Shown here piece after piece: positions 24,441 through 32,465 of a DNA stretch of 45,992 nt. Each line of letters opens with the position of its first letter. Positions within the stretch are counted from its first letter, which is position 1. The DNA comes from Thermoplasmata archaeon (GTDB lineage Archaea; Thermoplasmatota; Thermoplasmata; Thermoplasmatales; Thermoplasmataceae), in assembly GCA_021818715.1 (NCBI GenBank), contig JAKATN010000008.1, positions 1 to 45,992 on the forward strand. The letters run 5' to 3'. The position numbers and the translations under genes are program-made. The notes beneath the pieces were generated by a model, which did not search any database, was not told where the DNA came from, and was given only the letters and a program-made list of their open reading frames with translations.

Positions 24441-25487
24441 GTGAAGGTATTCAGGCCGGAAAGGCTCAGGCCCGGTGACAGGATTGCAGTCGTTTCTCCG
24501 TCAAGAACCCTGCCGAACAAGTTTCCCGGGGTGGCAAACAAGGGAATGGAAAACATCAGGAAATACTTTGGACTGGAACCTGTGGTCTATCCCCATGCTT
24601 TCGATGGCCTGTCCTTTGCCTATGATCACCCCCAACTGAGGGCAGATGACATCAACAGTGCATTTTCCAATCAGGAAATGAAGGCTGTGATCAGCACAAT
24701 AGGCGGAGACGAATCCGTCCGCATACTGAAATTCCTTGATCGGAATAGGATAATGCAAAACCCGAAAATCTTCACTGGGTTCTCAGACTGCACAACCGTC
24801 ACCACCTACCTGTCAGTTAACGGCATGGCGAACGTTTACGATGGCGCAGTGATGGCAGGATTTGCCCAGATGGATGATCATTTTCCGGAAAGGTTCAGAG
24901 ATTACTGGGGGGCATTGCTGTTTGAGGACTCTGAAGGAATGACGATGGAACCCTTTACGGAATATTCAGAGGGATATCCGGACTGGAATACTTCCCTGGA
25001 TCCGGGAGCGGTAAACCGCAAATCACCGTCAAGGCCATGGAAATGGATTTCCCGGGAAAGCATGGAAGGGGAGATATTCGCAGCCAATATTGAAGTGCTT
25101 GACTGGCTGAGAGGCACAGAGTATTTTCCTCCGGTTTCGTTCTTCAAGGGAAAGCTTCTCTTTCTTGAAACCTCTGAAGAGGTTCCATCTCCCGTGGCCG
25201 TAGAGAGGATGCTCAGGAGTCTCAACATTTTAGGCGTAATGGATCAAATCGCCGGCCTGGCCTTTGCAAGGTTCAGGGGATATACTGAAGGGATGACTGT
25301 CGAGATGGAAAGAATTCTGGAGAGAATGCTTGAGAAGGAATTCATCAACAGTGGCTTGCCCATCGTGACGGGACTGGATTTCGGGCACACGGACCCATAT
25401 TTCCCCATCCCGAATTTGATAAATGTGAAGGTTAAAGGCCATGAGATTAAGCTGCTGGAGAGCTTTGCCTCGGCTGCAAGATCATGA
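24441..25487 (+). CDS. S66-family serine peptidase (LD-carboxypeptidase / MccF-like)
   Basis: The N-terminal L-R-P-G-D-R-I-A-V-V-S-P-S is the family opening. The nucleophile Ser115 sits in T-G-F-S-D, and the probable remaining triad members are Glu243 (F-L-E-T-S-E-E) and His316 (F-G-H-T-D-P). The 348-residue length matches MccF-type peptidases, which cleave an acyl-sulfamoyl amino-acid antibiotic, better than the shorter bacterial LdcA. Thermoplasmatales lack peptidoglycan, so cell-wall recycling is unlikely; detoxification or scavenging of muropeptides from bacteria is possible. Start is GTG 24441, with a TTTATTAGTAA box 29 bases upstream. Confidence 0.87.
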   Translation: MKVFRPERLRPGDRIAVVSPSRTLPNKFPGVANKGMENIRKYFGLEPVVYPHAFDGLSFAYDHPQLRADDINSAFSNQEMKAVISTIGGDESVRILKFLDRNRIMQNPKIFTGFSDCTTVTTYLSVNGMANVYDGAVMAGFAQMDDHFPERFRDYWGALLFEDSEGMTMEPFTEYSEGYPDWNTSLDPGAVNRKSPSRPWKWISRESMEGEIFAANIEVLDWLRGTEYFPPVSFFKGKLLFLETSEEVPSPVAVERMLRSLNILGVMDQIAGLAFARFRGYTEGMTVEMERILERMLEKEFINSGLPIVTGLDFGHTDPYFPIPNLINVKVKGHEIKLLESFASAARS

Positions 25488-25594
25488 CATTTTCCTTCCT
25501 TTCAGGTATAATATCCCTGTCTCTGTCTGGTATAATAATATTTTTACGCCAGTTTTATTTCAGCTAAAATTGTTATATTGATTGGATAACCTTG

Positions 25595-25617
25595 TTCATT
25601 TTTTCGAAGAAAATGAA
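25595..25617. repeat. Inverted repeat upstream of the pilin gene
   Basis: TTCATTTT and AAAATGAA flank TTCGAAG, giving a hairpin of ten pairs with one wobble. It lies in the A+T-rich 243-base spacer between the S66 peptidase and the pilin, and could be an operator or a terminator, though no T run follows. Confidence 0.35.
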
Positions 25618-25670
25618 TATTTAGACCAAATTTCCATCAAAACGCAACATTTATTCGACGATTTGAAGCA

Positions 25671-25707
25671 CTATAAATACAGTATAACTCGCGCAACATA
25701 TAAATAG
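25671..25707 (+). promoter_or_regulatory. Tandem TATA boxes of the pilin gene
   Basis: CTATAAATAC (25671-25680) and ATATAAATAG (25698-25707) lie 27 bases apart. The second is 29 bases before ATG 25731, fitting a leaderless start. CGCAACAT occurs directly in front of the second box (25692-25699) and again at 25643-25650, and the same octamer adjoins the thioredoxin TATA box at 42135-42149. Confidence 0.55.
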
Positions 25708-25730
25708 TGACATTGCGTAATCGCTTTACA

Positions 25731-26267
25731 ATGAAAACTAAAGGGTTAATGCCCGTGATAGAAAAAAAGGATAAGGCAGTATCGCCTATTATCGCAACAA
25801 TTCTGCTGGTGGCTATAACAGTCATACTGGCGTCTACGCTTTATCTGGCTCTGACAGGGTTCTTTACGACAAGCACTTCGAGCACACCAACCGTGGGGAT
25901 AAACGCGAAGAATATAACTTCCAGCAGTACATTCACTTATACGATTACAATCTCAAACCCTAGTTCGAGTTCTATTGCTTGGTCCTCTACATCCTGGATT
26001 GTAACTGTTGGCTCGAGTTCATACACTTTGCCTTGGACAGCTGCCACATCGGATTGGACTCTGGCCGCGCCTACTGGTACTGCTATTGCTGGCTCCACAA
26101 TTACAATGAGTGGCCAATCAGGATCATTCGTTTCCGGCGGTGATGTTCTTACTCTCACAATCAGTACGCCTTCGGGTGGTTGGCCTGTGACTAATAGCAT
26201 TATCTCAACGTTGGCGTTCAACCTTGTTGGATCAAACGGGGGACAGATGGGCACTACAAGCTTGTAA
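25731..26267 (+). CDS. Archaeal type IV pilin-like protein
   Basis: The 178-residue protein has a short basic leader ending K-K-D-K-A, then V-S-P-I-I-A-T-I-L-L-V-A-I-T-V-I-L-A-S (residues 17-35). This is the hydrophobic N-terminal helix of archaeal pilins processed by a PibD/EppA-type prepilin peptidase, with cleavage expected near K-A / V-S-P. The rest is a Ser/Thr-rich beta domain with N-x-S/T sequons, suggesting glycosylation. Upstream GTG 25707 overlaps the TATA box, so ATG 25731 is chosen. A T-rich terminator follows, indicating a monocistronic, abundant transcript. It is probably the major subunit of the machine encoded at 26578-32114. No prepilin peptidase gene is in the window. Confidence 0.85.
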   Translation: MKTKGLMPVIEKKDKAVSPIIATILLVAITVILASTLYLALTGFFTTSTSSTPTVGINAKNITSSSTFTYTITISNPSSSSIAWSSTSWIVTVGSSSYTLPWTAATSDWTLAAPTGTAIAGSTITMSGQSGSFVSGGDVLTLTISTPSGGWPVTNSIISTLAFNLVGSNGGQMGTTSL

Positions 26268-26282
26268 TTTTTAATTTTTTTC
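26268..26282 (+). terminator. T-rich terminator after the pilin gene
   Basis: A run of T residues (TTTTTAATTTTTTT) begins directly after the pilin stop codon, the usual form of intrinsic termination in archaea. Confidence 0.5.
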
Positions 26283-26380
26283 ACGATTCACAATTTATTT
26301 TCATTTTTATTTTGATTATTTTGTAAATGGTTTTCATGGATTAGAAAGAGGGCTTATTACTAGATCACAATTGTATTTTA

Positions 26381-26452
26381 TGGACCGGCGGGGATTTGAA
26401 CCCCGGGCCTCTTCCATGCCAAGGAAGCGATCTACCTCTGATCTACCGGCCC
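26381..26452 (-). tRNA. tRNA-Ala (anticodon GGC)
   Basis: Read on the - strand the 72 bases fold as a standard cloverleaf. The acceptor stem is GGGCCGG/CCGGTCC with the G3-U70 pair that identifies tRNA-Ala, the D arm GATC/GATC, and the anticodon stem CTTCC/GGAAG with loop TTGGCAT (anticodon GGC). The variable loop is five bases and the T arm CGGGG-TTCAAAT-CCCCG. Discriminator is A and no CCA is encoded. No intron is present. A TATA-like AATTTTATAG lies about 30 bases upstream (26478-26487). It sits between the divergently oriented pilin and the secretion-ATPase operon. Confidence 0.95.
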
Positions 26453-26577
26453 CGTTTTTGCGTAATGTTGTCTCTGCTATAAAATTTGCCTGTTTGTGTG
26501 AGAGTCTTAATTGAGTTAACAGCATAAAATCTCGTGTAAGCTTAAAGGATAAATACGCTGGTTGCAATGATAGGTAA

Positions 26578-28131
26578 ATGGCAGAGATAAATCTGAGGCG
26601 AAGGGCGAGAAGCAGAAGACCGATGGTCAAGGCTGCAGAAGCAGAAAATCTCGACCTTGTGGACAGATACGAAGTCATAAAGGGATTTGGATCTGTAGAG
26701 ATATTGTGGAACAGGAACACCCTGGAAAACATCTACTCAGTTGTTGAGCCCAGGCTGAACGATTATGAGAGACAGTTGATGAACATACTTCCCAAGGAAA
26801 TGGAGATGGTGATCCCCAACCTGAAGAATTTCTCCACAGAGTATGTCAAGCTGGATGTGGGGAAGCTTCTTGACATATACTCAGATAATTACGAGGTAAA
26901 CCTTGGCCAGGAATCTAGGGAGAAGATAAAGTACTACCTGAGCCGGGATTTCTCAGGACTTGGCGCGATTGAGGTCATTGTCAGGGATCCATACGTGGAG
27001 GACGTTTCATGCGACGGTTACAACGTCCCGATATTCGTTTACCACAGGAAATACGGTTCAATTAAGACGAACGTGAGCTTCAAGACCAAGGAACAGCTCA
27101 ACTCGTACGTGGTAAAGCTTGCACAGTTATGCGGCAAGGAGATATCTGTAAGCGAGCCCATCCTTGATGGCGCAACTCCCCAGGGCCACAGGGTGCAGGC
27201 AATTTACGGTGAAGAGATATCCACCCGCGGCTCCACGTTCACGTTCAGGCTGTTCAGGGAAAAGCCGTTCACACCAGTAGAACTGATAAAATACGGTACT
27301 GCCAGCGCTGAAATGGTCACCTATCTATGGTATATGATAGAGTACCTTTCCTCCGCCCTGATTGCAGGCGTCCCAGCAGTGGGCAAAACTTCCACCATGA
27401 ACGCCATTCTAATGTTGGTACCGCCGAACTCAAAGATTTTCAGCATAGAGGAAACAAGAGAGATCAACATTCTGCACAACAACTGGGTTGCAACCTCCAC
27501 CAGGGAGGCGGAATTCGAGTCAAACCAGAACAATACCGGCACAATGAGGATCGACATGTTTGAACTGGTGAAGATGGCAATGAGGCAGCGTCCTACTTAC
27601 ATTGTTGTCGGAGAAGTCAGGGGAAGGGAGGCTTCCTCACTCTTCCAGGCAATGTCCACGGGCCATACGACGTATTCAACCATCCACGCGGATTCGATGG
27701 AAGCAACAGTCAACAGGCTGGAAAGCGCACCGCTCAACATCCCGAGGATAATGATAACCTACCTGAACACGGTTATATTCAATAAATTCGTCAGGAGCGG
27801 GGATTCCGTCAGCAGGAGGATCACGGAAGTGGACGAGATGTCTGGCTTCAACACGGAAACTAACGAAGTGGTCTACAACAAAGTTTTCTCTTATGATTCC
27901 TTCAGGGGAAAGCATTCCTTCATGGGCTACAGCAATCTTTATAAGAAGATACAGTACATAAAGGGTATTGGACCAGGCCAGTTCAGGAAGGAATTCGACG
28001 AAAGAAAGAGGCTGCTGGAGGAAATGGTCAGATCAGATCTCACTAACTACGTTGACATTCACAGGATTATCAGCACTTTTTACAAGGAACCTGAAAAGGC
28101 AATGGCCCAGGCTTCAGGAGGCACCGTGTGA
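26578..28131 (+). CDS. Type IV pilus / archaellum-type secretion ATPase, first copy (GspE/FlaI/TadA-like)
   Basis: The hexameric motor family is recognised from a central N-terminal D-P-Y-V-E-D-V-S-C-D segment near residues 137-146. The Walker A is G-V-P-A-V-G-K-T at 264-271, the E-E-T-R-E-I-N Asp-box-like strand near 292, the Walker B region is I-V-V-G-E-V-R-G at 342-349, and T-I-H-A-D is the His box near 368. The P-loop is less glycine-rich than the usual G-G-T-G-S-G-K-T of the second ATPase here, but it fits G-x4-G-K-T. It lies in one overlapping operon: its stop overlaps the GTG of the next gene. It probably powers pilus extension, but could equally be the retraction or accessory motor. 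Confidence 0.88.
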   Translation: MAEINLRRRARSRRPMVKAAEAENLDLVDRYEVIKGFGSVEILWNRNTLENIYSVVEPRLNDYERQLMNILPKEMEMVIPNLKNFSTEYVKLDVGKLLDIYSDNYEVNLGQESREKIKYYLSRDFSGLGAIEVIVRDPYVEDVSCDGYNVPIFVYHRKYGSIKTNVSFKTKEQLNSYVVKLAQLCGKEISVSEPILDGATPQGHRVQAIYGEEISTRGSTFTFRLFREKPFTPVELIKYGTASAEMVTYLWYMIEYLSSALIAGVPAVGKTSTMNAILMLVPPNSKIFSIEETREINILHNNWVATSTREAEFESNQNNTGTMRIDMFELVKMAMRQRPTYIVVGEVRGREASSLFQAMSTGHTTYSTIHADSMEATVNRLESAPLNIPRIMITYLNTVIFNKFVRSGDSVSRRITEVDEMSGFNTETNEVVYNKVFSYDSFRGKHSFMGYSNLYKKIQYIKGIGPGQFRKEFDERKRLLEEMVRSDLTNYVDIHRIISTFYKEPEKAMAQASGGTV

Positions 28132-29729
28132 CAGACGAACCTGATCGGGCAAGGCTGGCGAAGAGACGCAGACCTCTCAGGCCAGTTATAAACGAACCGT
28201 CATCCGGAACAGAACAGCCTGAACCTTCCACTCAGGAGACACAGCCTGCTCCTCAGCCTGAAGAACCTGTTTCAGCTTCCGGCGCGGTGCCATCAGATCA
28301 GGAGCAGCAACCTGCGCCCGCAATGGCTGAAGAAGAGAAAGCGATTGCAGAAGGCGGTTCAAAAGTCACAGAAGTGCAGCCTTCCACTGCTCAAACGATT
28401 GAACCTGCTGCCGCTCAGCAGGCCGGGGAGCCTGAGGTCAGCAATTCCAACGCTGCACTTGATTTTGAAAAGTTTGCCGAAGAGACCCCGGAAGTTAAGC
28501 CGGAGCCTCCCACCTATGAGGAAAAGAGGCAGAAGAGGAGCAGGAATCCTCTCACCAGGAGAATAAGCAGGGACCTGGAGCAGCAGCTTGTCGAAGCAGA
28601 TAAGACCAATCAGCCAGAGAGATCAGAGCCGGTCATCGTTACAGGGATTGTCACCAGAAAGAAATCCGGGGAGCACTCAAAGGAACTTGCCAGGAGCAGG
28701 ACAAAGTCAAAGGACAGGACATCCAAGTCGAAGAAGAAGGACATATATGGCACAGAACTGGTAGAGGCTAAACCCAGGATCACCAAGATCTTCGGAAGGA
28801 TTATGGACGTTTCCAGGGTACTTGGCACCCCGCAGAAAACCCAGTCCCTTGAAAAGACCATAAAGCCGCCGTCGCCCTTCCTGAAAGTCGCGCTGATACT
28901 CTTCAGGGATTATTTCCAGGCAAGGGAGAGCAAGTATGCAAAGCTCGAGAACTCCCTCAGGGCTTCAAAGATGCCGTATTCTAGCGTGCAGTACCTTTCT
29001 CTTGTCGTATTTGTTTCATTGATAATATCGCTTGTCGGCGCCGTAATGATTGCATTTTTTGCCTACCTGATGGGTCCTTTCTACATACTGGCAATTGCAG
29101 GCGGCGCGATGGGAGTGATAATGTTCGTAGTAATTTTCCTATCTCTTCCCGGATCGACTTCCAAGAAGAGGAAGAAGGATATCGAATCAAAACTTCCTAT
29201 GGCACTGGGCTACATTGCCACCATGGCTTCGGCTGACATGCCGGTTGACCAGATATTGTTCGAACTGGGCGAGAGCCCTGAATACGGTGCCGTTGCAAAG
29301 GAAGCCAAGTCAATTTCACTGGGCACAAGGGTATTCGGTAAGGATATCGTAACCGCCCTTAGGGAGGGTGCCAAATATTCCCCATCCCCGAAACTGTCGG
29401 AGTTCCTCCAGGGTATTGTTACCACGGTGACTTCCGGCGGGAATCTCAAGCAGTACTTCAAAACAAAGGCAGTGCAGTATCAGGGCGAGCTGAGCACGCT
29501 GATCAGGAGCAATGCCGAGTCGATTGGTATACTGGCTGAAAGCTATGTGACCGTTGGCGTAGCCTTCCCGCTTATGCTCATAGTGATCCTTGGGGTAGTG
29601 GCATCGCTCCAGTCAGCCTCATCGGGCATGATTGTGGTGCTGTACCTTATTGACCTTATGATTATACCGCTGATCACGGTGGCATTTGCTTTCCTCGTTT
29701 CGTCAACAATCAAGGAGATAAAGGTATGA
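28128..29729 (+). CDS. GspF/TadB-like membrane platform protein with long disordered N-terminus
   Basis: Residues from about 250 to 533 form a T2SSF-type platform: a basic cytoplasmic segment, a pair of membrane helices near 290-345, a soluble helical domain (P-M-A-L-G-Y-I-A-T-M-A-S and L-R-E-G-A-K-Y) and two C-terminal membrane helices. Residues 1 to about 240 are instead low-complexity, rich in Pro, Glu, Gln, Ala and Ser, then strongly Lys/Arg/Ser-rich near 180-205. Such an extension is not usual in FlaJ/TadB/TadC proteins. Start is GTG 28128, overlapping the first ATPase stop by four bases; the end overlaps the next gene by four bases. The platform would connect the ATPase to the pilin filament. 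Confidence 0.85.
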   Translation: MTDEPDRARLAKRRRPLRPVINEPSSGTEQPEPSTQETQPAPQPEEPVSASGAVPSDQEQQPAPAMAEEEKAIAEGGSKVTEVQPSTAQTIEPAAAQQAGEPEVSNSNAALDFEKFAEETPEVKPEPPTYEEKRQKRSRNPLTRRISRDLEQQLVEADKTNQPERSEPVIVTGIVTRKKSGEHSKELARSRTKSKDRTSKSKKKDIYGTELVEAKPRITKIFGRIMDVSRVLGTPQKTQSLEKTIKPPSPFLKVALILFRDYFQARESKYAKLENSLRASKMPYSSVQYLSLVVFVSLIISLVGAVMIAFFAYLMGPFYILAIAGGAMGVIMFVVIFLSLPGSTSKKRKKDIESKLPMALGYIATMASADMPVDQILFELGESPEYGAVAKEAKSISLGTRVFGKDIVTALREGAKYSPSPKLSEFLQGIVTTVTSGGNLKQYFKTKAVQYQGELSTLIRSNAESIGILAESYVTVGVAFPLMLIVILGVVASLQSASSGMIVVLYLIDLMIIPLITVAFAFLVSSTIKEIKV

Positions 29730-30553
29730 AGACAAAAATTAAGGCGCTTCTGCTGTCGTATTTCGCCGCGATAGTGTTCATAGTGATCTACCTGTTTCTC
29801 TCGATCAACAATCCCAGGGTTAGTTTCAATTACCTCCTGGCTTTCTCAATATTCTTCATTCTGCTCTTCATCCCTTACGGATTCTTCGATTCGCTTGAGA
29901 TGAAAAAATATTATGAGGCTGAAAGACGGGTCCCGGATTTCCTCAGGGACCTGGCAGAATTTACCACCTTCGGTATGCCGATAGCGGAAGCTATTGTCAG
30001 GTCTTCCAGGACCGATTATGGCCCGCTGTCCAGTGAAATAAAGAGGGTAGCGGCGCTGATATCATGGGGGATATCCGTGGAGGAAGCGCTCTCAGATTTT
30101 GGCAGGGACCTGGAATCTGAGAACATCATAAGGGCAGGCAAGATCATTGTCAAGGCAAGCGAATCCGGAAGCAACATTTCAGACGTCATGACAATGGTTT
30201 CCGATTTCAATGGGCAGATGCAGCTGCTCCGGAACTCCAGGTTCGCCGAGATGAAGAACTACACAATGGTCATGATGATCTCCTTCGGCGTATTCCTTTT
30301 CGTGATACTGGTACTGGATATCGATTTTCTGCCCCATCTTGGATCGGGGGGATTTTCCCTCAGCGGTGCAGGAGCTCCTACAAGTGCCAGTGCCATCGAG
30401 GAGGTGTTCAACATCGGAATGCTGGTTCAGGCAGGCGGGACGGGCATTCTGTCAGGCGTCCTGAGAGATGGCAGGATCAGTTCCGGCATCCTCCTTTCCG
30501 GAATACTGCTGGTGGTAAGCATAGCAATACTGTTAATGATAAACGTGGTGTAA
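29726..30553 (+). CDS. GspF/TadC-like membrane platform protein
   Basis: The 275-residue protein has two N-terminal membrane helices (about 9-27 and 36-53). A soluble T2SSF domain follows, with P-D-F-L-R-D-L-A-E-F-T-T-F-G-M-P near 73-88 and the G-x-x-I-x-x-A-L pattern, then membrane helices near 183-200 and 255-273. It is distinct in sequence from the preceding 533-residue platform protein, so the operon encodes two half-platforms as in Tad systems (TadB and TadC), although a single FlaJ is usual for archaella. It ends one base before the second ATPase gene. Confidence 0.85.
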   Translation: MKTKIKALLLSYFAAIVFIVIYLFLSINNPRVSFNYLLAFSIFFILLFIPYGFFDSLEMKKYYEAERRVPDFLRDLAEFTTFGMPIAEAIVRSSRTDYGPLSSEIKRVAALISWGISVEEALSDFGRDLESENIIRAGKIIVKASESGSNISDVMTMVSDFNGQMQLLRNSRFAEMKNYTMVMMISFGVFLFVILVLDIDFLPHLGSGGFSLSGAGAPTSASAIEEVFNIGMLVQAGGTGILSGVLRDGRISSGILLSGILLVVSIAILLMINVV

Positions 30554-30554
30554 G

Positions 30555-32114
30555 ATGTTAAGGAGAAAACGAGGCAAGCAGGATTCCTCCGCGATGGAGA
30601 TAAAGCTTTCAGAGAGTTCTGAACCGGATGATCTGTCTTTCGACGAGATAGAACCGGGTCTTGTTTACGCCAGGGTATTTGTCAACAAGACAGATCAGTC
30701 CATCAACTACCATCTCATAGAACCATACCTGGACTCTGAGATGAGAGACGCAATTGAGGAGATCAAGACCAACATCATTGACGATGTTGCTGATTCAATG
30801 AAAGCCAGCGAAAACAGGAACGCTGATTTTGAGGCGATATACAGAAAGGCGTTAGAGGAGTTGAATATAGATTTCCTGCCGCAGGAGATGACGGTGATCC
30901 ACTACTACGTTCTTCGTGACGTGGTAGGATTCGGCCCGATTGACGGCCTCATGCGAGACCAGGATATTGAGGACGTTTCCTGCGATGCGCCCAACGTGCC
31001 GGTTTTCGCATTCCACAGGAGTCATGGATTCATACCAACGAACGTCATATTCAAGGACGAGAACGTGCTGAACACCTATGTGAAGAGGATTGTACAGGAT
31101 TCTGGTAAGCACATTTCCATATCTGTGCCAATAATTGACACAACACTGAAGGATGGATCCAGACTGCAGGCTTCACTGGGTCATTACATCACCAACAACG
31201 GCCCCGCATTCACTATCAGGAAATTCAAGGCGAACCCGCTCAGCCCGGTGAGCCTCGTAATGGGGAATTCCGTTTCAGCCAGGATCTTCGCCTATCTCTG
31301 GACAATAACCGAATACGGCGCAAACATGATGGTCGCCGGAGGAACAGGATCGGGAAAGACCACGCTGCTGAATGCAATTCTCCTTTTCATACCGCCTCAG
31401 ATGAAGGTAGTGAGCATAGAAGACACGAGGGAAATCAACATCCCGCATGAGAACTGGATTGCCATGGTCACCAGGCCCGGCTTCGGTGAGTTCAATCCCG
31501 ATACCGGAAAGCGCGGCGGGGAGATAGACATGTTTGACCTGCTGGCGGCATCCCTGAGACAGAGGCCGAACTACGTGGTCATAGGAGAGGTCAGGGGAAA
31601 AGAGGCTTTCACCGTTTTCCAGGCAATGTCTGCCGGCAGGTACGGCTTCGGAACCTTCCATGCGGAAGATCCAAAAACACTCATACACAGGCTCGAATCT
31701 CCGCCCATAAATATCCCGAGAACGCTGATAACTGCGCTTGACGTCATAATAATGCAGTCCCAGATTAGCTACAACGGGAAGCTGGTGAGGCGTGCGGTTT
31801 CAGTCTCAGAGCTCACTGGGCTTGATCCGGGCTCCAATGACATCGTGGTCAACAACATATTCAAGTGGAACCCTAACGGGGACACTTTCACTTTCAGCGG
31901 TTTCAGCTACGTCCTCAACAGGATTGCCCTGAGGATTGGAAAGACAGAGGCGGAACTGGAAAGGGAAGTGGAGGCGAGAGAACTCATTCTCTCCAAGATG
32001 ATTGAGAATAAGTTCTACACCTACAGGGATGTTACCAGAATGCTCACCCTGTTCTACAAGGACAGGGATGCACTCCTGAAGGAGCTTAAGATTACTCCTG
32101 CCCCAGCTGAATAA
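30555..32114 (+). CDS. Type IV pilus / archaellum-type secretion ATPase, second copy
   Basis: This 519-residue ATPase is a paralogue of the one at 26578. It has D-Q-D-I-E-D-V-S-C-D near 134-143, a canonical Walker A G-G-T-G-S-G-K-T-T at 262-270, E-D-T-R-E-I-N, a Walker B region V-V-I-G-E-V-R-G-K-E and a T-F-H-A-E box where the first copy has T-I-H-A-D. The two motors are full-length and clearly diverged. Having two such ATPases with two platform proteins in a single operon suggests antagonistic motors (extension/retraction) or two assembly states. ATG 30555 follows the TadC-like stop by one base. Confidence 0.9.
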   Translation: MLRRKRGKQDSSAMEIKLSESSEPDDLSFDEIEPGLVYARVFVNKTDQSINYHLIEPYLDSEMRDAIEEIKTNIIDDVADSMKASENRNADFEAIYRKALEELNIDFLPQEMTVIHYYVLRDVVGFGPIDGLMRDQDIEDVSCDAPNVPVFAFHRSHGFIPTNVIFKDENVLNTYVKRIVQDSGKHISISVPIIDTTLKDGSRLQASLGHYITNNGPAFTIRKFKANPLSPVSLVMGNSVSARIFAYLWTITEYGANMMVAGGTGSGKTTLLNAILLFIPPQMKVVSIEDTREINIPHENWIAMVTRPGFGEFNPDTGKRGGEIDMFDLLAASLRQRPNYVVIGEVRGKEAFTVFQAMSAGRYGFGTFHAEDPKTLIHRLESPPINIPRTLITALDVIIMQSQISYNGKLVRRAVSVSELTGLDPGSNDIVVNNIFKWNPNGDTFTFSGFSYVLNRIALRIGKTEAELEREVEARELILSKMIENKFYTYRDVTRMLTLFYKDRDALLKELKITPAPAE

Positions 32115-32465
32115 ATGCAATTGCCAAGCATATCACAGGTTAAGCAGCATCTAAGTGAATGCTCTCAAAACTATTACAACGCACACGCTCGATAATGGAA
32201 ATCTATACTTTGTTAAGAAAACGATGGGTGAGGATAGAATGCAGTGTTCATTCGAAGGCAAAAGGCTGTCAATGGCAATTATTGCCACTGCCGTTAAACA
32301 GATAAATTTCACAGTTTTGCGGTTTTTCAGTTTACCGGAGCAAGAAAATCCCTTATCCGGGAAAACACATTCAATGCGCAATCAGGGGGTGATCCTGCAG
32401 GGAATTCCAGACGTAACCTGTGCGAAAAGGAAAAATCAGATGGTTCCATGCGTCACTGACGCAGT
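32115..32465. other. Intergenic region without a supported gene
   Basis: This 351-base stretch between the pilus operon and the M13 peptidase has short open frames on both strands that show no family features. It contains a perfect 15-base palindrome TGGCAAT-T-ATTGCCA at 32273-32287 and, next to the peptidase ATG, a second palindrome (32449-32463). No clear TATA box was found for the peptidase. Confidence 0.5.
32449..32463. promoter_or_regulatory. Perfect palindrome directly before the M13 peptidase start
   Basis: TGCGTCA-C-TGACGCA (7-bp arms, one-base centre) ends two bases before ATG 32466. In a leaderless or short-leader transcript this would overlap the transcription start, so it is a candidate operator. 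An RNA hairpin with a one-base loop is not feasible, which favours a protein-binding site. Confidence 0.45.
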
